Source: Bacillota bacterium
GTDB lineage: Bacteria; Bacillota; Clostridia; Lachnospirales; Lachnospiraceae
NCBI GenBank assembly: GCA_023407575.1
Contig: JAEYLX010000026.1
Span: forward strand, 496,001-560,000
DNA: 64,000 nt
Direction: 5' to 3'
Shown piece after piece: positions 26,862 to 35,667 of this stretch. Within the stretch, counting starts at the first letter, position 1, and every line of letters begins with the position of its first letter. Under the pieces are notes generated by a model, which saw nothing but the letters and a program-made list of their open reading frames with translations, ran no database searches and was not told where the DNA came from. Both the position numbers and the translations under genes were made by a program.

Positions 26862-27563
26862 TTACGCAAAATAGTCAGCTAAGACCTCTTCCTTCTTGTC
26901 AAGAAAGATATCTTCATCTTTTACATTTTTAGAGCGAAGGGTTCTTATGATTTCTTTAATAAAATCGTCGCTTCCAGTTACATAATAAAGAGGATTTTTA
27001 AGCTCTGTGAATTCATTTAATGATTGATAGAAGTCGGCTCGACAGTCGTACCAGTAATTTTGATACAAGTCGGTTTGAAGGGCTTCTAACTCATCTCTAA
27101 ATATATAATTCTTTGAGGAATCAATATTTACACTAATTAAGGAGCTTATACTTAAAGTGTTTTCAAGAAATGCATGAACTAAAGGCCTCATAGTCGCAAT
27201 TCCCACTCCCATGGATAACAGGAGGAGAGGTCTATCATTTCTCCTTAAATTCATCCTTGAACCAAGTTTAAAAATAACCAAATTATCTCCAATACTTATT
27301 TTCGACAGCTCACTTTTAAATTCGGATAGAGGTTCTTGTATTCGCGTAGTGATGCCAATTTTATCTTCATTGGGTAAGGTGGTAATAGACATATGCCTTA
27401 CTAAATTTTTATTAGGCTTTTCTCCTTGATCAAAACCAACGATACCTATATGAGTGTGAGCACCTTCAGTCCAGAACAAATCATCTGGTTTTTCCATATA
27501 AAAGCTAAAGGTATTTTTTGATTCTTGCTTTATGTCAATCACTTTAAGCGTATATTTTAACAT
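26862..27563 (-). CDS. Ferredoxin-NADP reductase-like flavoprotein
   Basis: A 233-residue soluble protein of the FNR superfamily. The N-terminal barrel ends with RHMSITTLPNEDKIGITTR (the FAD-binding RxxS/T motif), and the second domain has LLLLSMGVGIATMRPLV (pyridine nucleotide binding) and the C-terminal YYVTGSDDFIKEIIRTLR. No ferredoxin or globin domain is attached. It would move electrons between NAD(P)H and an unidentified acceptor. It converges on the YggT gene, with which it shares a terminator. Confidence 0.83.
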   Translation of the reverse strand: MLKYTLKVIDIKQESKNTFSFYMEKPDDLFWTEGAHTHIGIVGFDQGEKPNKNLVRHMSITTLPNEDKIGITTRIQEPLSEFKSELSKISIGDNLVIFKLGSRMNLRRNDRPLLLLSMGVGIATMRPLVHAFLENTLSISSLISVNIDSSKNYIFRDELEALQTDLYQNYWYDCRADFYQSLNEFTELKNPLYYVTGSDDFIKEIIRTLRSKNVKDEDIFLDKKEEVLADYFA

Positions 27564-27710
27564 AGTTATCCTCCATATCGAATATTTTTACTTATAGTAT
27601 GCCACGAATAATATAGGAGGGCAAGTGAGTCTATGGCAACCTGTCAAAAAGGTTATTGGAGAGCGGTGTGTGGAGGCCAATTAACTAACGGTTAGTTTCC
27701 TTTCGTGTAA

Positions 27711-27747
27711 ATGTACAATTGTAGTAGGAGCAAATATATGGTAATAT
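27711..27747 (+). promoter_or_regulatory. Promoter module, copy 4
   Basis: ATGTACAATTGTA, 13 bases, TATGGTAATAT. The -10 (27742-27747) lies only eight bases before the first in-frame ATG at 27755, so that ATG would be leaderless; this supports a start further downstream. Confidence 0.5.
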
Positions 27748-27754
27748 TAGGTAA

Positions 27755-28837
27755 ATGAAGAATACTATGAGAATTGCGAGGAATATTTTAGTGAGGGGCA
27801 AAAATAAATTTAGAATATTTAGAAACGTGGTTTTAGTATTTTTAAGCCTTATCCTAGTTTCTATTTGCATTATTTGCATCAGTTTTTATAATGAAATTCT
27901 TACTATCAGCTCCATTAAAAAAATTAATGGTGTTCCGGTCTATGAGATGAATTACAAAGGTGATTTTAGTTTTAATAAATATCTTAAAACAGGTTCGGCG
28001 AATTATGGTGAATATGCTGATTTTATGAATACTAATCTATTAAATGGGATTCCTAAGTTCTACTATGACAAGTTTCAATGCTCCACTTTTTTTGCGAGAA
28101 CTCCGGAAGGGGATTATATTATGGGGAGAAACTTTGATACAGAAGTATCAATACCCTTTGTTCTTAAAACAAATTCAAAAAACAGTTTAAAAACAATAGG
28201 TATGGCAGATCTTCGTAATCTGGGTTGGAATAATACAAACTTAGTATCTAAGATGACTGCACTTTCTGCACCTTATTATACCTTTGATGGTATGAATGAA
28301 AATGGTGTTGCAGTTGCTAGTATGTCTGTGCCGTTTGGTTCCAGATCAGATATTGATGAGAACAAAATTACTTTATATGATTATTCAGTTATTCGGCTAA
28401 CGCTTGAAAATGCAGAAAATGTAGATGACGCTATCGAACAGTTGTCACAGTATAATGTCAAAATGGAGCATACCTATCCCTCCCATTACATGATTGCAGA
28501 TGGAGCTGGCAATTGTGCTGTTATTGACTACATTGATGGCAGTATGAAGGTAATCAGAAAAGAAGATAATTATCAGATAGCCACTAATATGCTTACCTAT
28601 AACAATGAGAAGCATCAGGGATATAGTGCTGAGCGATATCAGAATTTTGAAAAGGTGTTATCCGAAAAGTCAGGAGTTATCTCTATTGAAGACGCACTGG
28701 AGCTACTGATAGAAAATACAGTACCTGGTGATGAACAATGGTCCACCGTCTATAACTTAACGGATAAAACAATGTCGGTTAAATTCTACGGAGACTATGA
28801 GAATACATACACCTACGAGATAGAAGTAAAACAATAA
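27755..28837 (+). CDS. Linear amide C-N hydrolase (choloylglycine hydrolase/penicillin V acylase-like Ntn family), membrane-anchored
   Basis: A protein of up to 360 residues with a basic N-terminus and a membrane segment near residues 24-43. The catalytic region begins at FQCSTFFARTPEGDYIMGRNFD, with Cys109 as the expected N-terminal nucleophile after processing; FDGMNENGVAVASM and SHYMIADGAGNCAVIDY follow as in the family. Substrate is unknown (bile salts, penicillin V, acyl-amides or peptidoglycan pieces). The first ATG lies too close to the promoter -10; GTG at 27791 after GCGAGGA, or ATG at 27767, may be the real start. It ends at the terminator at 28845. Confidence 0.83.
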   Translation: MKNTMRIARNILVRGKNKFRIFRNVVLVFLSLILVSICIICISFYNEILTISSIKKINGVPVYEMNYKGDFSFNKYLKTGSANYGEYADFMNTNLLNGIPKFYYDKFQCSTFFARTPEGDYIMGRNFDTEVSIPFVLKTNSKNSLKTIGMADLRNLGWNNTNLVSKMTALSAPYYTFDGMNENGVAVASMSVPFGSRSDIDENKITLYDYSVIRLTLENAENVDDAIEQLSQYNVKMEHTYPSHYMIADGAGNCAVIDYIDGSMKVIRKEDNYQIATNMLTYNNEKHQGYSAERYQNFEKVLSEKSGVISIEDALELLIENTVPGDEQWSTVYNLTDKTMSVKFYGDYENTYTYEIEVKQ

Positions 28838-28844
28838 GAGCAAT

Positions 28845-28874
28845 AGAGCCTGCCGCAGCTGCGACAGGCTCTTT
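28845..28874. terminator. Bidirectional terminator; dispersed palindrome family
   Basis: AGAGCCTG-C-CGC (28845 on) pairs with GCG-A-CAGGCTCT (to 28872) with one mismatch and a 4-base loop. It lies between convergent genes and is followed by TTAAAAAATGGGGAG, similar to the flank of related hairpins. Confidence 0.85.
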
Positions 28875-28922
28875 GTTAAAAAATGGGGAGTGTATGCGAG
28901 TTATAGTCAAATAAACAATTAA

Positions 28923-29270
28923 TTAATTTGAAGCCTTATTCATATCCTTTAGCAGATGATGAAAGATAACTATGATAAAGGCAGCAAGTAATGAGTTAAG
29001 AAAACCACCCATGTTAACCTTTGTAACAAATAGATCAGCAATCATTATTGTCCAGGCATTCACAATAAAGCTGAATAATCCTAAAGTCAATAGACTAAAA
29101 GGCAAAGTGAGCAATAGCAGAATCGGCTTTATTATAAGATTCACTACTAATAGCACCAAACCCATGACAAGAAGTGCTGGGGTACTTTCGATTTGTATTG
29201 TGTCAATTACAAAAGACAGTAGATATATGGTTAATACGATAGATAAATATTTTAAAAACAGTTTTGACAT
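28923..29270 (-). CDS. Phage holin family 4 (YvlD-like) membrane protein
   Basis: A 115-residue integral membrane protein with four hydrophobic helices, of the YvlD/DUF360 family. Typical parts are TPALLVMGLVLLVVNLIIKPIL, LTLPFSLLTLGLFSFIVNAWTI and VNMGGFLNSLLAAFIIVIF. The start at 29270 is chosen over a codon further upstream because GGAGG lies at 29276-29280. It is the last gene of a four-gene operon with DUF2089 and SHOCT-like proteins, resembling the Bacillus yvlABCD envelope-stress operon. Despite its family name it is not evidence of a prophage. Confidence 0.87.
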   Translation of the reverse strand: MSKLFLKYLSIVLTIYLLSFVIDTIQIESTPALLVMGLVLLVVNLIIKPILLLLTLPFSLLTLGLFSFIVNAWTIMIADLFVTKVNMGGFLNSLLAAFIIVIFHHLLKDMNKASN

Positions 29271-29325
29271 TTTTACCTCCATTAAGGATTGATATAACAG
29301 TATACTATAAAAACTGAGCAATTCA

Positions 29326-29637
29326 TTACCTGATCTTAATCAGTATTTTTACTTCGTCAGTTGTAACGTCAACAAGATCATAGGGTTCACCTTCTGTTAT
29401 AGAATCTAGTAGTTTCATTACCATGAGAATAAGTTCTTTCACTGTAAAAATGGTGATTTGTGAGGATTTCAGATTAGGTGTTTTCGGTACAAAGAGACCT
29501 GCAATAGTCAGTAAGTCCAGAGTACAGTCAAGTAATTCCTGAAAAATGTACAAGGGGACAGGAAAAGGAATACTTAGGAACCTTTTGTTCTCTATTTGCA
29601 GCTTAATCCATAAGAAACGAAAGCCCTTAATCGACAT
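29326..29637 (-). CDS. Small protein of unknown function in the DUF2089/SHOCT operon
   Basis: A 103-residue protein that starts with a basic amphipathic stretch (GFRFLWIKLQIENKRFL), has a moderately hydrophobic middle and ends in short strands (VKILIKIR). Its start overlaps the end of the SHOCT-like gene by 11 bases, so it is translationally coupled. I do not recognise the family; the neighbours suggest a part in envelope stress. Confidence 0.65.
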   Translation of the reverse strand: MSIKGFRFLWIKLQIENKRFLSIPFPVPLYIFQELLDCTLDLLTIAGLFVPKTPNLKSSQITIFTVKELILMVMKLLDSITEGEPYDLVDVTTDEVKILIKIR

Positions 29638-30070
29638 ATACTTTCACCTTCACCATAGCCTTGTGGCTTTCATCCCAAGCTTCTACATCAACAATATTTG
29701 GATCATCCAATGTGCCGTTGATTACCTCTTCAATTATTTTTGCAAAGTCGATGTTGGAAATGTCAATACCTTTGGATTCCATTTCTCTTCTTGCATCTGC
29801 AGGTACTATATTAGTCATTTTGTCAGCTATTTCACCAATTGTAGTTAATAAACGGATTGGAACATTTACGTTTACATTAACAGAATTGTTATCTGAGGTA
29901 ACCTTAATCTTAAGGAACTTATAGTTGCGTTTTGTTGCTGTCATGGTCTCAACCTTACGAATAGTTTCTGACTCCTTAGTTGCATTTAGAGCTTCCAAAA
30001 GCTCCATACCTTCAGCAGCAGTAATCTGCCCTTTCTCAATCATTTCTAATATTTTTTGTTGTTCACTCAT
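29627..30070 (-). CDS. SHOCT-like domain protein (YvlB N-terminal type)
   Basis: A 147-residue protein whose first 30 residues (QQKILEMIEKGQITAAEGMELLEAL) form the short SHOCT-like helical hairpin found at the start of YvlB and related proteins. The remainder is a beta-rich region (KFLKIKVTSDNNSVNVNVNVP) and a helical part (ARREMESKGIDISNIDFAKIIEEV). It lies 18 bases after the DUF2089 gene. It is likely a cytoplasmic partner in the same stress response; function unknown. Confidence 0.75.
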   Translation of the reverse strand: MSEQQKILEMIEKGQITAAEGMELLEALNATKESETIRKVETMTATKRNYKFLKIKVTSDNNSVNVNVNVPIRLLTTIGEIADKMTNIVPADARREMESKGIDISNIDFAKIIEEVINGTLDDPNIVDVEAWDESHKAMVKVKVYVD

Positions 30071-30088
30071 TGACTTACCTCCTATTTA

Positions 30089-30478
30089 TTATAAGTTTTT
30101 AATTCGTTCCGTAGCTTCTTTTGGGGAGATTTCACCCTTTGATAATTGGTCAAGAATTTCATTCTTGGCAGCTGTTTTATCTTCACTTTCCTTAATTAAC
30201 TCTTTTGACGATACTTCATATCCAAGGCCTCTGATGACCGCATCCAGTTTACCGCGAACCGTGGGGTAGGAGATGCCTAATTCTTTTTCAACATCCTTAA
30301 TATTACCACGACATTTTATGAATACTTTGACAAACTCTAGATCTTCTTCGGGAAGTCGGCAGAATTCACAGGGTTGGAAATCTCCCTCAATGGAGGTAGA
30401 ACATTTTGGACATCCGAGCTTGGTTATAGAAAGTTTTTCACCACATACGGGGCATTTACCTGGAGCTTTGTATTTCAT
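30089..30478 (-). CDS. DUF2089 family zinc-ribbon/helix-turn-helix regulator
   Basis: A protein of 129 residues (133 if the ATG at 30490 is used). CPVCGE and CPKCSTS form a zinc ribbon, followed by CEFCRLPEEDLEFV, a helix-turn-helix-like part (CRGNIKDVEKELGISYPTVRGKLDAVI) and a C-terminal SHOCT-like hairpin (LDQLSKGEISPKEATERI). The inner ATG at 30478 has AGGATGGTG at good spacing, so it is preferred. It heads the operon that runs to 28923 and probably regulates it. Confidence 0.85.
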   Translation of the reverse strand: MKYKAPGKCPVCGEKLSITKLGCPKCSTSIEGDFQPCEFCRLPEEDLEFVKVFIKCRGNIKDVEKELGISYPTVRGKLDAVIRGLGYEVSSKELIKESEDKTAAKNEILDQLSKGEISPKEATERIKNL

Positions 30479-30511
30479 TGTTTTCACCATCCTGATATGT
30501 TATTTGATTAC

Positions 30512-30540
30512 AATATACAACTAATAATTAAATATGTCAA
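30512..30540 (-). promoter_or_regulatory. Promoter of the DUF2089/SHOCT/YvlD-like operon
   Basis: On the minus strand TTGACA (plus 30535-30540) and TATATT (plus 30512-30517) with a 17-base spacer. Confidence 0.75.
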
Positions 30541-30860
30541 CAATGAAATTAATATAATTAATAAAGTAATTAACATTATTGATAATTAAATTAAAAATAT
30601 TAATGCGACAATTATGGGATTGAAGAAAAATGAAGATGTTCTGAATTAACACAAGAAATAAAAAAATCCCCGTGTAGTTTTCGTGCCACGAAGGATTCAG
30701 TAAAGGAAACAGCAATAATAACGAAAAGTGCGAAAAGATTTCCGCACCTAATTCAATACTCTACCAAATTTTGTATTAAAAGTCTAGTATTTTTTTCTTG
30801 TAAACGATAGTCTATTAATACCTACCGCGGATAGGAAAAGAAGGATTGGAGGTCTAATTT
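30541..30860. other. Intergenic region
   Basis: AT-rich spacer between divergent genes. A short GTGCG/CGCAC hairpin lies near 30738-30757. No clear promoter for the methyltransferase gene or small ORF was found. Confidence 0.3.
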
Positions 30861-31619
30861 ATGAAGGCTTTAGAGGCTAATTGGTACAAATCAATATGGA
30901 GTATGGATATAAAAGAGCAATCTTGGGTAGAGGATACAGAAAATCAGGTTAATTTTATCATCGACACTTTAGAACTTACTGGAAAGGAACGAATCCTTGA
31001 TCTTGCATGTGGGTTTGGAAGGCATGCGCACTCACTTGCAAGGCGTGGATTTCAAGTTACTGGAGTTGATATAACAAAAGAATTCATTGATGCTGCCATA
31101 GAAACTGCAAATACAGAAAAGTTAACAGTACAATTTATTAATTTAGATATAAGAGATCTACATATGAAAAACGAATATGATGTCGTATTAAATCTAGCAG
31201 ATGGTGCCATAGGATATTTAGAATCTGATGAGGAAAACCTGAAAATATTTAGTGTTATTTCAAATGCACTAAAGTCAGGTGGAAAGCATTTTATGGATAT
31301 CTGTAATGCAGAATATGCAAAGAATTATTTTCCGGCGCAGTATTGGGAAGCGGGTGAAAATTCTTTATCTGTTTCTAGGTTCGAATGGGATGAAAAGAAA
31401 AGAATTATGTTGTTTGGAGACAATACCATTGTGTATGGTGAACCAGCAGCAAAACCAAATATTGAGTTTGGAGCACCACAACGGCTTTATTCCATTTATG
31501 AGATAGAACATATGTGGAAGGAATTAGATATGGAGGTAGTGCAGTCCTTTTCTAATTACTTTGGCAAAGGTTCCTCCGATAAGGAATTACAGCTTATGGT
31601 ATATTCTAAAAAACTGTAA
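30861..31619 (+). CDS. Class I SAM-dependent methyltransferase
   Basis: A 252-residue cytoplasmic enzyme. Motif I is ILDLACGFGRHAHSLARRG (about residues 45-63), followed by the acidic GVDIT at the end of beta2, LDIRDL and DVVLNLADGAIGYLE. The C-terminal part carries PQRLYSIYEIEHMWKEL, as in small-molecule methyltransferases of the YxjB/Methyltransf_25 kind. GGAGGTCTAATTT precedes the start. The acceptor is unknown. It is monocistronic and ends at a bidirectional terminator. Confidence 0.87.
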   Translation: MKALEANWYKSIWSMDIKEQSWVEDTENQVNFIIDTLELTGKERILDLACGFGRHAHSLARRGFQVTGVDITKEFIDAAIETANTEKLTVQFINLDIRDLHMKNEYDVVLNLADGAIGYLESDEENLKIFSVISNALKSGGKHFMDICNAEYAKNYFPAQYWEAGENSLSVSRFEWDEKKRIMLFGDNTIVYGEPAAKPNIEFGAPQRLYSIYEIEHMWKELDMEVVQSFSNYFGKGSSDKELQLMVYSKKL

Positions 31620-31678
31620 TTCTATTTAGAACTTTTAATGACATCTAGTTACAGATAGCAAGAATCAATTAGATATGA

Positions 31679-31718
31679 AACAAGCAACCCGCGACAAATA
31701 GGTAACGGGTTGCTTGTT
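31679..31718. terminator. Bidirectional terminator between convergent genes
   Basis: AACAAGCAACCCG (31679-31691) and CGGGTTGCTTGTT (31706-31718) are a perfect 13-bp inverted repeat. Confidence 0.87.
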
Positions 31719-31768
31719 AAAAAACTAAGCTAAGAACTTTAGTTTTCTGTCTAATTCTATATGCTTAT

Positions 31769-32764
31769 TTACTCCTTCATTTCATAAATCTTTTGAAGAA
31801 TAGTTATAAATTGAATTTTATCCTGAGGTGCTTTAGTAAATTTGTAGTCTTCCACAAGCCTATACCCGAACTTGAGCAGGATCATTTCATAGATACAAGG
31901 ATCGGTAATTTGAGAGATGTTCGCATATTCTGAAAAACCCGTGTAGTATGCCTGAACACATCGATGGTAGTATTCTACCATGTAATTAACCTCTGACTCA
32001 TCTGCAATAAGGCTGGCAATATCTTCACCCAGGTAACCCCATCCGGAAGTATCCCAATCAATGAGCATGATTTTATCATCTTGGGAGAATATGTTTGTCA
32101 CCCAAAAATCTCTATGGCACAATACGATTGGTAATCTTGCTAAGCGGTTAAAGATCTCATCAGAATGCTCATCAATATCAATAAGCATGTCACATAAATG
32201 CTTGGGAATAGGACAGTCAGCAGAGCGTATGTAATCATATACCTCATTCCAGGACCTGTAGTGCAAATATGAGTTTTTCATGAAATCTACTTGGCTAAGA
32301 TTGGTAAGTGTCTGTAAGATAGGTGATTGCTCAGAGTACAATTTGCCTTGAAACCGTCCCAATTCCTTAGCTGCTCGTTCATATATATCACCAGTCAGGC
32401 TTAATCCAGAAGTGCCTTCTATATATTCAATCCAGAGCTCAAATTCATCGCCATTCATCTCCGTATAATAGCATTCTGGCCAACGAAGCGAATCTTCGAA
32501 CAACTTGCCAAAATCAGTATTATACATATCATATTCCCGTCGCCAAGAATCAGGGTCGCTGTAGCGTTCCCATTTTTTTTGCTTCTTTAAAACAACTTGA
32601 TAAGGTGATTTTTTACCGTCCGTAGTTTCGGCTGTACCTGTTACAAGCTTCACATCACCTAATGTGCCACCGTGTAATTGCTTGGTTTTATATTCCGCAT
32701 GGATTATGCCTGCACCAAGCATTTTACTTAAGACTAATGTCAATGTACTAGTCTTTATTTGCAT
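31769..32764 (-). CDS. Phosphotransferase of the aminoglycoside phosphotransferase (APH) family
   Basis: A 331-residue protein with an APH/choline-kinase-like fold. The catalytic loop is VLCHRDFWVTNIF (His-x-Asp with a downstream Asn) and the metal-binding segment is LIDWDTSGWGYLGEDIASL. The N-lobe has VKLVTGTAETTDGKKSPYQVVLKKQ with the ATP-binding Lys. It phosphorylates an unknown small molecule; resistance is not implied. The ATG used lacks a good ribosome binding site, whereas AGGAGG (plus 32792-32797) is nine bases from an in-frame CTG at 32782, a possible start adding six residues. Confidence 0.82.
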   Translation of the reverse strand: MQIKTSTLTLVLSKMLGAGIIHAEYKTKQLHGGTLGDVKLVTGTAETTDGKKSPYQVVLKKQKKWERYSDPDSWRREYDMYNTDFGKLFEDSLRWPECYYTEMNGDEFELWIEYIEGTSGLSLTGDIYERAAKELGRFQGKLYSEQSPILQTLTNLSQVDFMKNSYLHYRSWNEVYDYIRSADCPIPKHLCDMLIDIDEHSDEIFNRLARLPIVLCHRDFWVTNIFSQDDKIMLIDWDTSGWGYLGEDIASLIADESEVNYMVEYYHRCVQAYYTGFSEYANISQITDPCIYEMILLKFGYRLVEDYKFTKAPQDKIQFITILQKIYEMKE

Positions 32765-33046
32765 TTCTTCCAGTGTGTTCAGATTAATAATCCTCCTATT
32801 ATTGGTATTAATTTCATCGTTATTGACATCCTCCTTTCGGCACTTGGAATTCCCTTACAGGATACAGATATTGTAAAGTGTAGGAAAGGCAATGTCAATC
32901 GCTAATAACAAAGGAAAGGATTATACTTAGAGGTTATTAATCTACTAAGGTGGGATATAAATGATTATAGAAACAAATAAGGTATAAATCGACATGTAAT
33001 AATGGTAATGGGTTCTGGAATTTCTTTGTTAAAAATTATAGATTTA

Positions 33047-33075
33047 TTTACATAAAATGCTTTAAATGTTATAAT
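33047..33075 (+). promoter_or_regulatory. Promoter of the 33138 gene
   Basis: TTTACA (33047-33052) and TATAAT (33070-33075), 17-base spacer; transcription should begin near 33082. The rest of the region from 32798 to 33137 shows no other clear signal. Confidence 0.75.
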
Positions 33076-33137
33076 ATGATAAATAATTACAAATTGTTGT
33101 AAAATACAAATGATTAATACCAGAAAGGGCAAATAAA

Positions 33138-33779
33138 ATGGGGAAAAAAGTGGGAAAAAGGTATGTCAATGAAGTAAGTCTGAATATGGATCCGGTATAT
33201 GTCGAGAATTCTGTACAAGCTTACCTTAGTCAAAATGACTTTAAACTGGTAAACGAAGATGGAGAAAGTTATTACAAAACAAGCGGAGCCATGAAATGTT
33301 TTAAGTATTGGTACAATAACGGTGTATTACATATAGAAGCTTGGCTTGGTAAAATAGGTAAAGAAATGGACATCAGTGATGGGAATCTTTTGTTAGCAAC
33401 TTACAAAGTGCCATTTTACAACAGTGTACTATCCTTGCTGGGTGCATTTGAAAAAGATAGACAGATGCAGCAATACACAAATTCTCAAAGCTTTGAGCAG
33501 GTAGGTGCTCAGCCTTATGGAGTTTATGAGCAACCCAATGGAGCTGTGTTACAGGAGATTAATAAAGCAAATGATAAAAATTCAGTCATTTCATTTTGGT
33601 TATCAATAGCAGCTCTTGTATTGGTGTTTGGTTCAAAATTAAGCTTGTTAGCTAGTATTGGTTCTTATTATCTTGCCTTTAACTATGGATTAAAATCAGG
33701 AAAAAGAGGCATGGCAATAGCAGCTATTGTCATCAACTCCATTGCAACATTGTTGTTAGTATCTAAGATTTTTCTGTAA
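33138..33779 (+). CDS. Membrane protein of unknown function with DUF4190-like C-terminus
   Basis: A 213-residue protein. Residues 1-100 form a soluble alpha/beta region (KCFKYWYNNGVLHIEAWLG), residues 100-140 a Gln/Asn-rich linker, and residues about 145-213 two membrane helices with the small-residue turn YGLKSGKRGMAIAAIVINSIA typical of DUF4190-type tails. AGAAAGGGC precedes the ATG. It is monocistronic with its own promoter and terminator. The role is unknown; it lies just upstream of the Hsp70/J-protein operon without being part of it. Confidence 0.7.
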   Translation: MGKKVGKRYVNEVSLNMDPVYVENSVQAYLSQNDFKLVNEDGESYYKTSGAMKCFKYWYNNGVLHIEAWLGKIGKEMDISDGNLLLATYKVPFYNSVLSLLGAFEKDRQMQQYTNSQSFEQVGAQPYGVYEQPNGAVLQEINKANDKNSVISFWLSIAALVLVFGSKLSLLASIGSYYLAFNYGLKSGKRGMAIAAIVINSIATLLLVSKIFL

Positions 33780-33869
33780 GATTTTATTAAAAATTGGTGT
33801 TCATTCACATCCAGGTTTTGCTTTGAGGCTGCATGCTATGAACATTAGATAATGTTAATTATACGTATT

Positions 33870-33905
33870 ATAACGGCTGTAGTTCTGAAGCAGCCGTTAT
33901 TTTTC
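33870..33905 (+). terminator. Rho-independent terminator
   Basis: ATAACGGCTG (33870-33879) pairs with CAGCCGTTAT (33891-33900), followed by a T run. Confidence 0.87.
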
Positions 33906-33966
33906 TAATTATTAATGTTTTCACACAAAAGAACTCACTAAATTACAAATGAAAAGGAGAATAAAA

Positions 33967-35667
33967 GTGCTAACAATAGGAATCGATTTAGGAACTACAA
34001 ATAGCCTATGTGCATATTGGAGTGATACGGGACCGGTTATTATTCCTAATATCCTGGGTTCAAATCTTACACCTTCGGTAATAAGTATTGATGAAAATGA
34101 TGAAATTTTAATAGGTCAGGTAGCCAAAGAACGCTTGATTACTCATCCGCATTTAACTGTATCCTGTTTTAAACGTTATATGGGAACGGACAAGCAATAC
34201 AATCTGGGAAAGTATGTTTTTACTCCCATCGATCTGTCAGCTTTTGTTCTAAAAGCTCTAAAGGAAGATGCAGAAGCTTACTTCAAGGAAGAAGTGAAGG
34301 AAGCGGTTATCAGTGTTCCTGCATATTTTAACGATAAACAGAGAAGAGCAACCAAGCAGGCAGCGGAATTGGCTGGTCTACACGTGGAAAGATTAATTAG
34401 CGAACCAACAGCGGCGGCGATTGTCTATGGGGTACATCAGGCAGAAGATGAAACTAAATTGATGATCTTTGATCTTGGAGGAGGGACCTTTGATGTTTCC
34501 ATTTTAGAGTTGTTTGATGGAGTCATGGAGGTAAGAGCAATAGCTGGAGATAACTATCTGGGCGGCGAGGATTTTACTTATCTTCTTGTGGATTATTTTA
34601 TAAAGAATGAAAATATTAATGCAGAGATGATGGACTCTAAAGAAACCTCTGCACTTTATAAGCAGGCAGAAATGTGTAAGCGTACACTGTGGGAGAAAAA
34701 CATTGGAACCATGACGTTTACCTACAGAGGGTTGACCTTAAAACGTGAAATTGTAAGATCGGAATTTGAGAAGCTGATGACTCCATTGCTCCTTAGACTT
34801 CGTCAGCCAATTGAACGTTCCATGAGGGATGCTAATCTAAGACCCACAGATCTTGAGACGGTTATTCTTATCGGAGGAGCAACACGCATGCCTATAATAA
34901 AATCTATTGTAGGTAAAATGTTTGGAAAGCTGCCCTATAGCAACATCAATCCTGATGAAGCAGTAGCATTAGGCGCAGCAATTCAGGTAGCGTTAAAGGA
35001 GCGAAATGAAGCATTAGATGAAATCATTCTAACCGATGTATGCCCCTATACTTTAGGCACAATGGTAGCCAAGCAAACCTCGGATGGAAAATATGAATCA
35101 GGACATTTTTTACCAATTATAGAGCGAAATACACCAATACCGATCAGTCGAATGGAACGACTTTCTGCTATTAAAGATGGGCAGAAGGAGATTGAACTTA
35201 AGGTTTATCAAGGAGAGAATCGTAAGGTAGAGGGCAATGTCTTTCTAGGAGTATTGCCTATTAAATTTGATCCAGCAAGAAAAGGAGAAGAGGTAATTGA
35301 GGTTCGATACACCTACGATATTAATGGTATTTTAGAGTTCGAAGTTATCGCATTAAATACCAAAGAAAAAAAGACATTAGTGATAGAACAAAATGCTGGT
35401 TCCATGACCAAGGACGAAATTGAACGAAGGTTAAAGGCTTTGCAGGAAATAAAAATACACCCTAGAGATAAAATGGAAAATAAACTCCTTCTTGCAAAGG
35501 GGGAGCGAATGTATGAGGAAGCACTTGGTGATAGAAGGGAGTATATAGGTGAACTGATCCATCATTTTGAAACTGTTTTGGACCGACAAAACGAGATGGA
35601 TATTCGAAAAGCAGAAAAGTTTATTAAAGAAAGATTGGAAGCCTTGGAAGGGTGGTTTGATTATTGA
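33967..35667 (+). CDS. hscC: HscC-type Hsp70 chaperone
   Basis: A 566-residue Hsp70, shorter than DnaK (about 610-640) as is usual for HscC. The ATPase domain has IGIDLGTTNSLCAYW, VISVPAYFNDKQRRATKQAAELAGL, FDLGGGTFDVSILE, the phosphate-loop GGEDFT and VILIGGATRMP. The short substrate domain has ILTDVCPYTLGTMV, RNTPIPISRMERLS and VYQGENRKVEGN, close to HscC in pattern. The GTG at 33967 is preferred because AAGGAG stands before it; an ATG at 33949 has none. Its stop overlaps the start of a J-domain protein gene by one base, so chaperone and co-chaperone are coupled. Confidence 0.88.
   Translation: MLTIGIDLGTTNSLCAYWSDTGPVIIPNILGSNLTPSVISIDENDEILIGQVAKERLITHPHLTVSCFKRYMGTDKQYNLGKYVFTPIDLSAFVLKALKEDAEAYFKEEVKEAVISVPAYFNDKQRRATKQAAELAGLHVERLISEPTAAAIVYGVHQAEDETKLMIFDLGGGTFDVSILELFDGVMEVRAIAGDNYLGGEDFTYLLVDYFIKNENINAEMMDSKETSALYKQAEMCKRTLWEKNIGTMTFTYRGLTLKREIVRSEFEKLMTPLLLRLRQPIERSMRDANLRPTDLETVILIGGATRMPIIKSIVGKMFGKLPYSNINPDEAVALGAAIQVALKERNEALDEIILTDVCPYTLGTMVAKQTSDGKYESGHFLPIIERNTPIPISRMERLSAIKDGQKEIELKVYQGENRKVEGNVFLGVLPIKFDPARKGEEVIEVRYTYDINGILEFEVIALNTKEKKTLVIEQNAGSMTKDEIERRLKALQEIKIHPRDKMENKLLLAKGERMYEEALGDRREYIGELIHHFETVLDRQNEMDIRKAEKFIKERLEALEGWFDY

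Noticed and set aside
28923..29270. Phage holin family protein as a sign of a prophage
   Set aside because: It belongs to the YvlD-like branch in an envelope-stress operon; no other phage gene is nearby.
31769..32764. Aminoglycoside resistance gene
   Set aside because: The fold and catalytic motifs fit the broad APH/choline kinase superfamily; nothing in the sequence points to an antibiotic substrate and there are no mobile elements around it.
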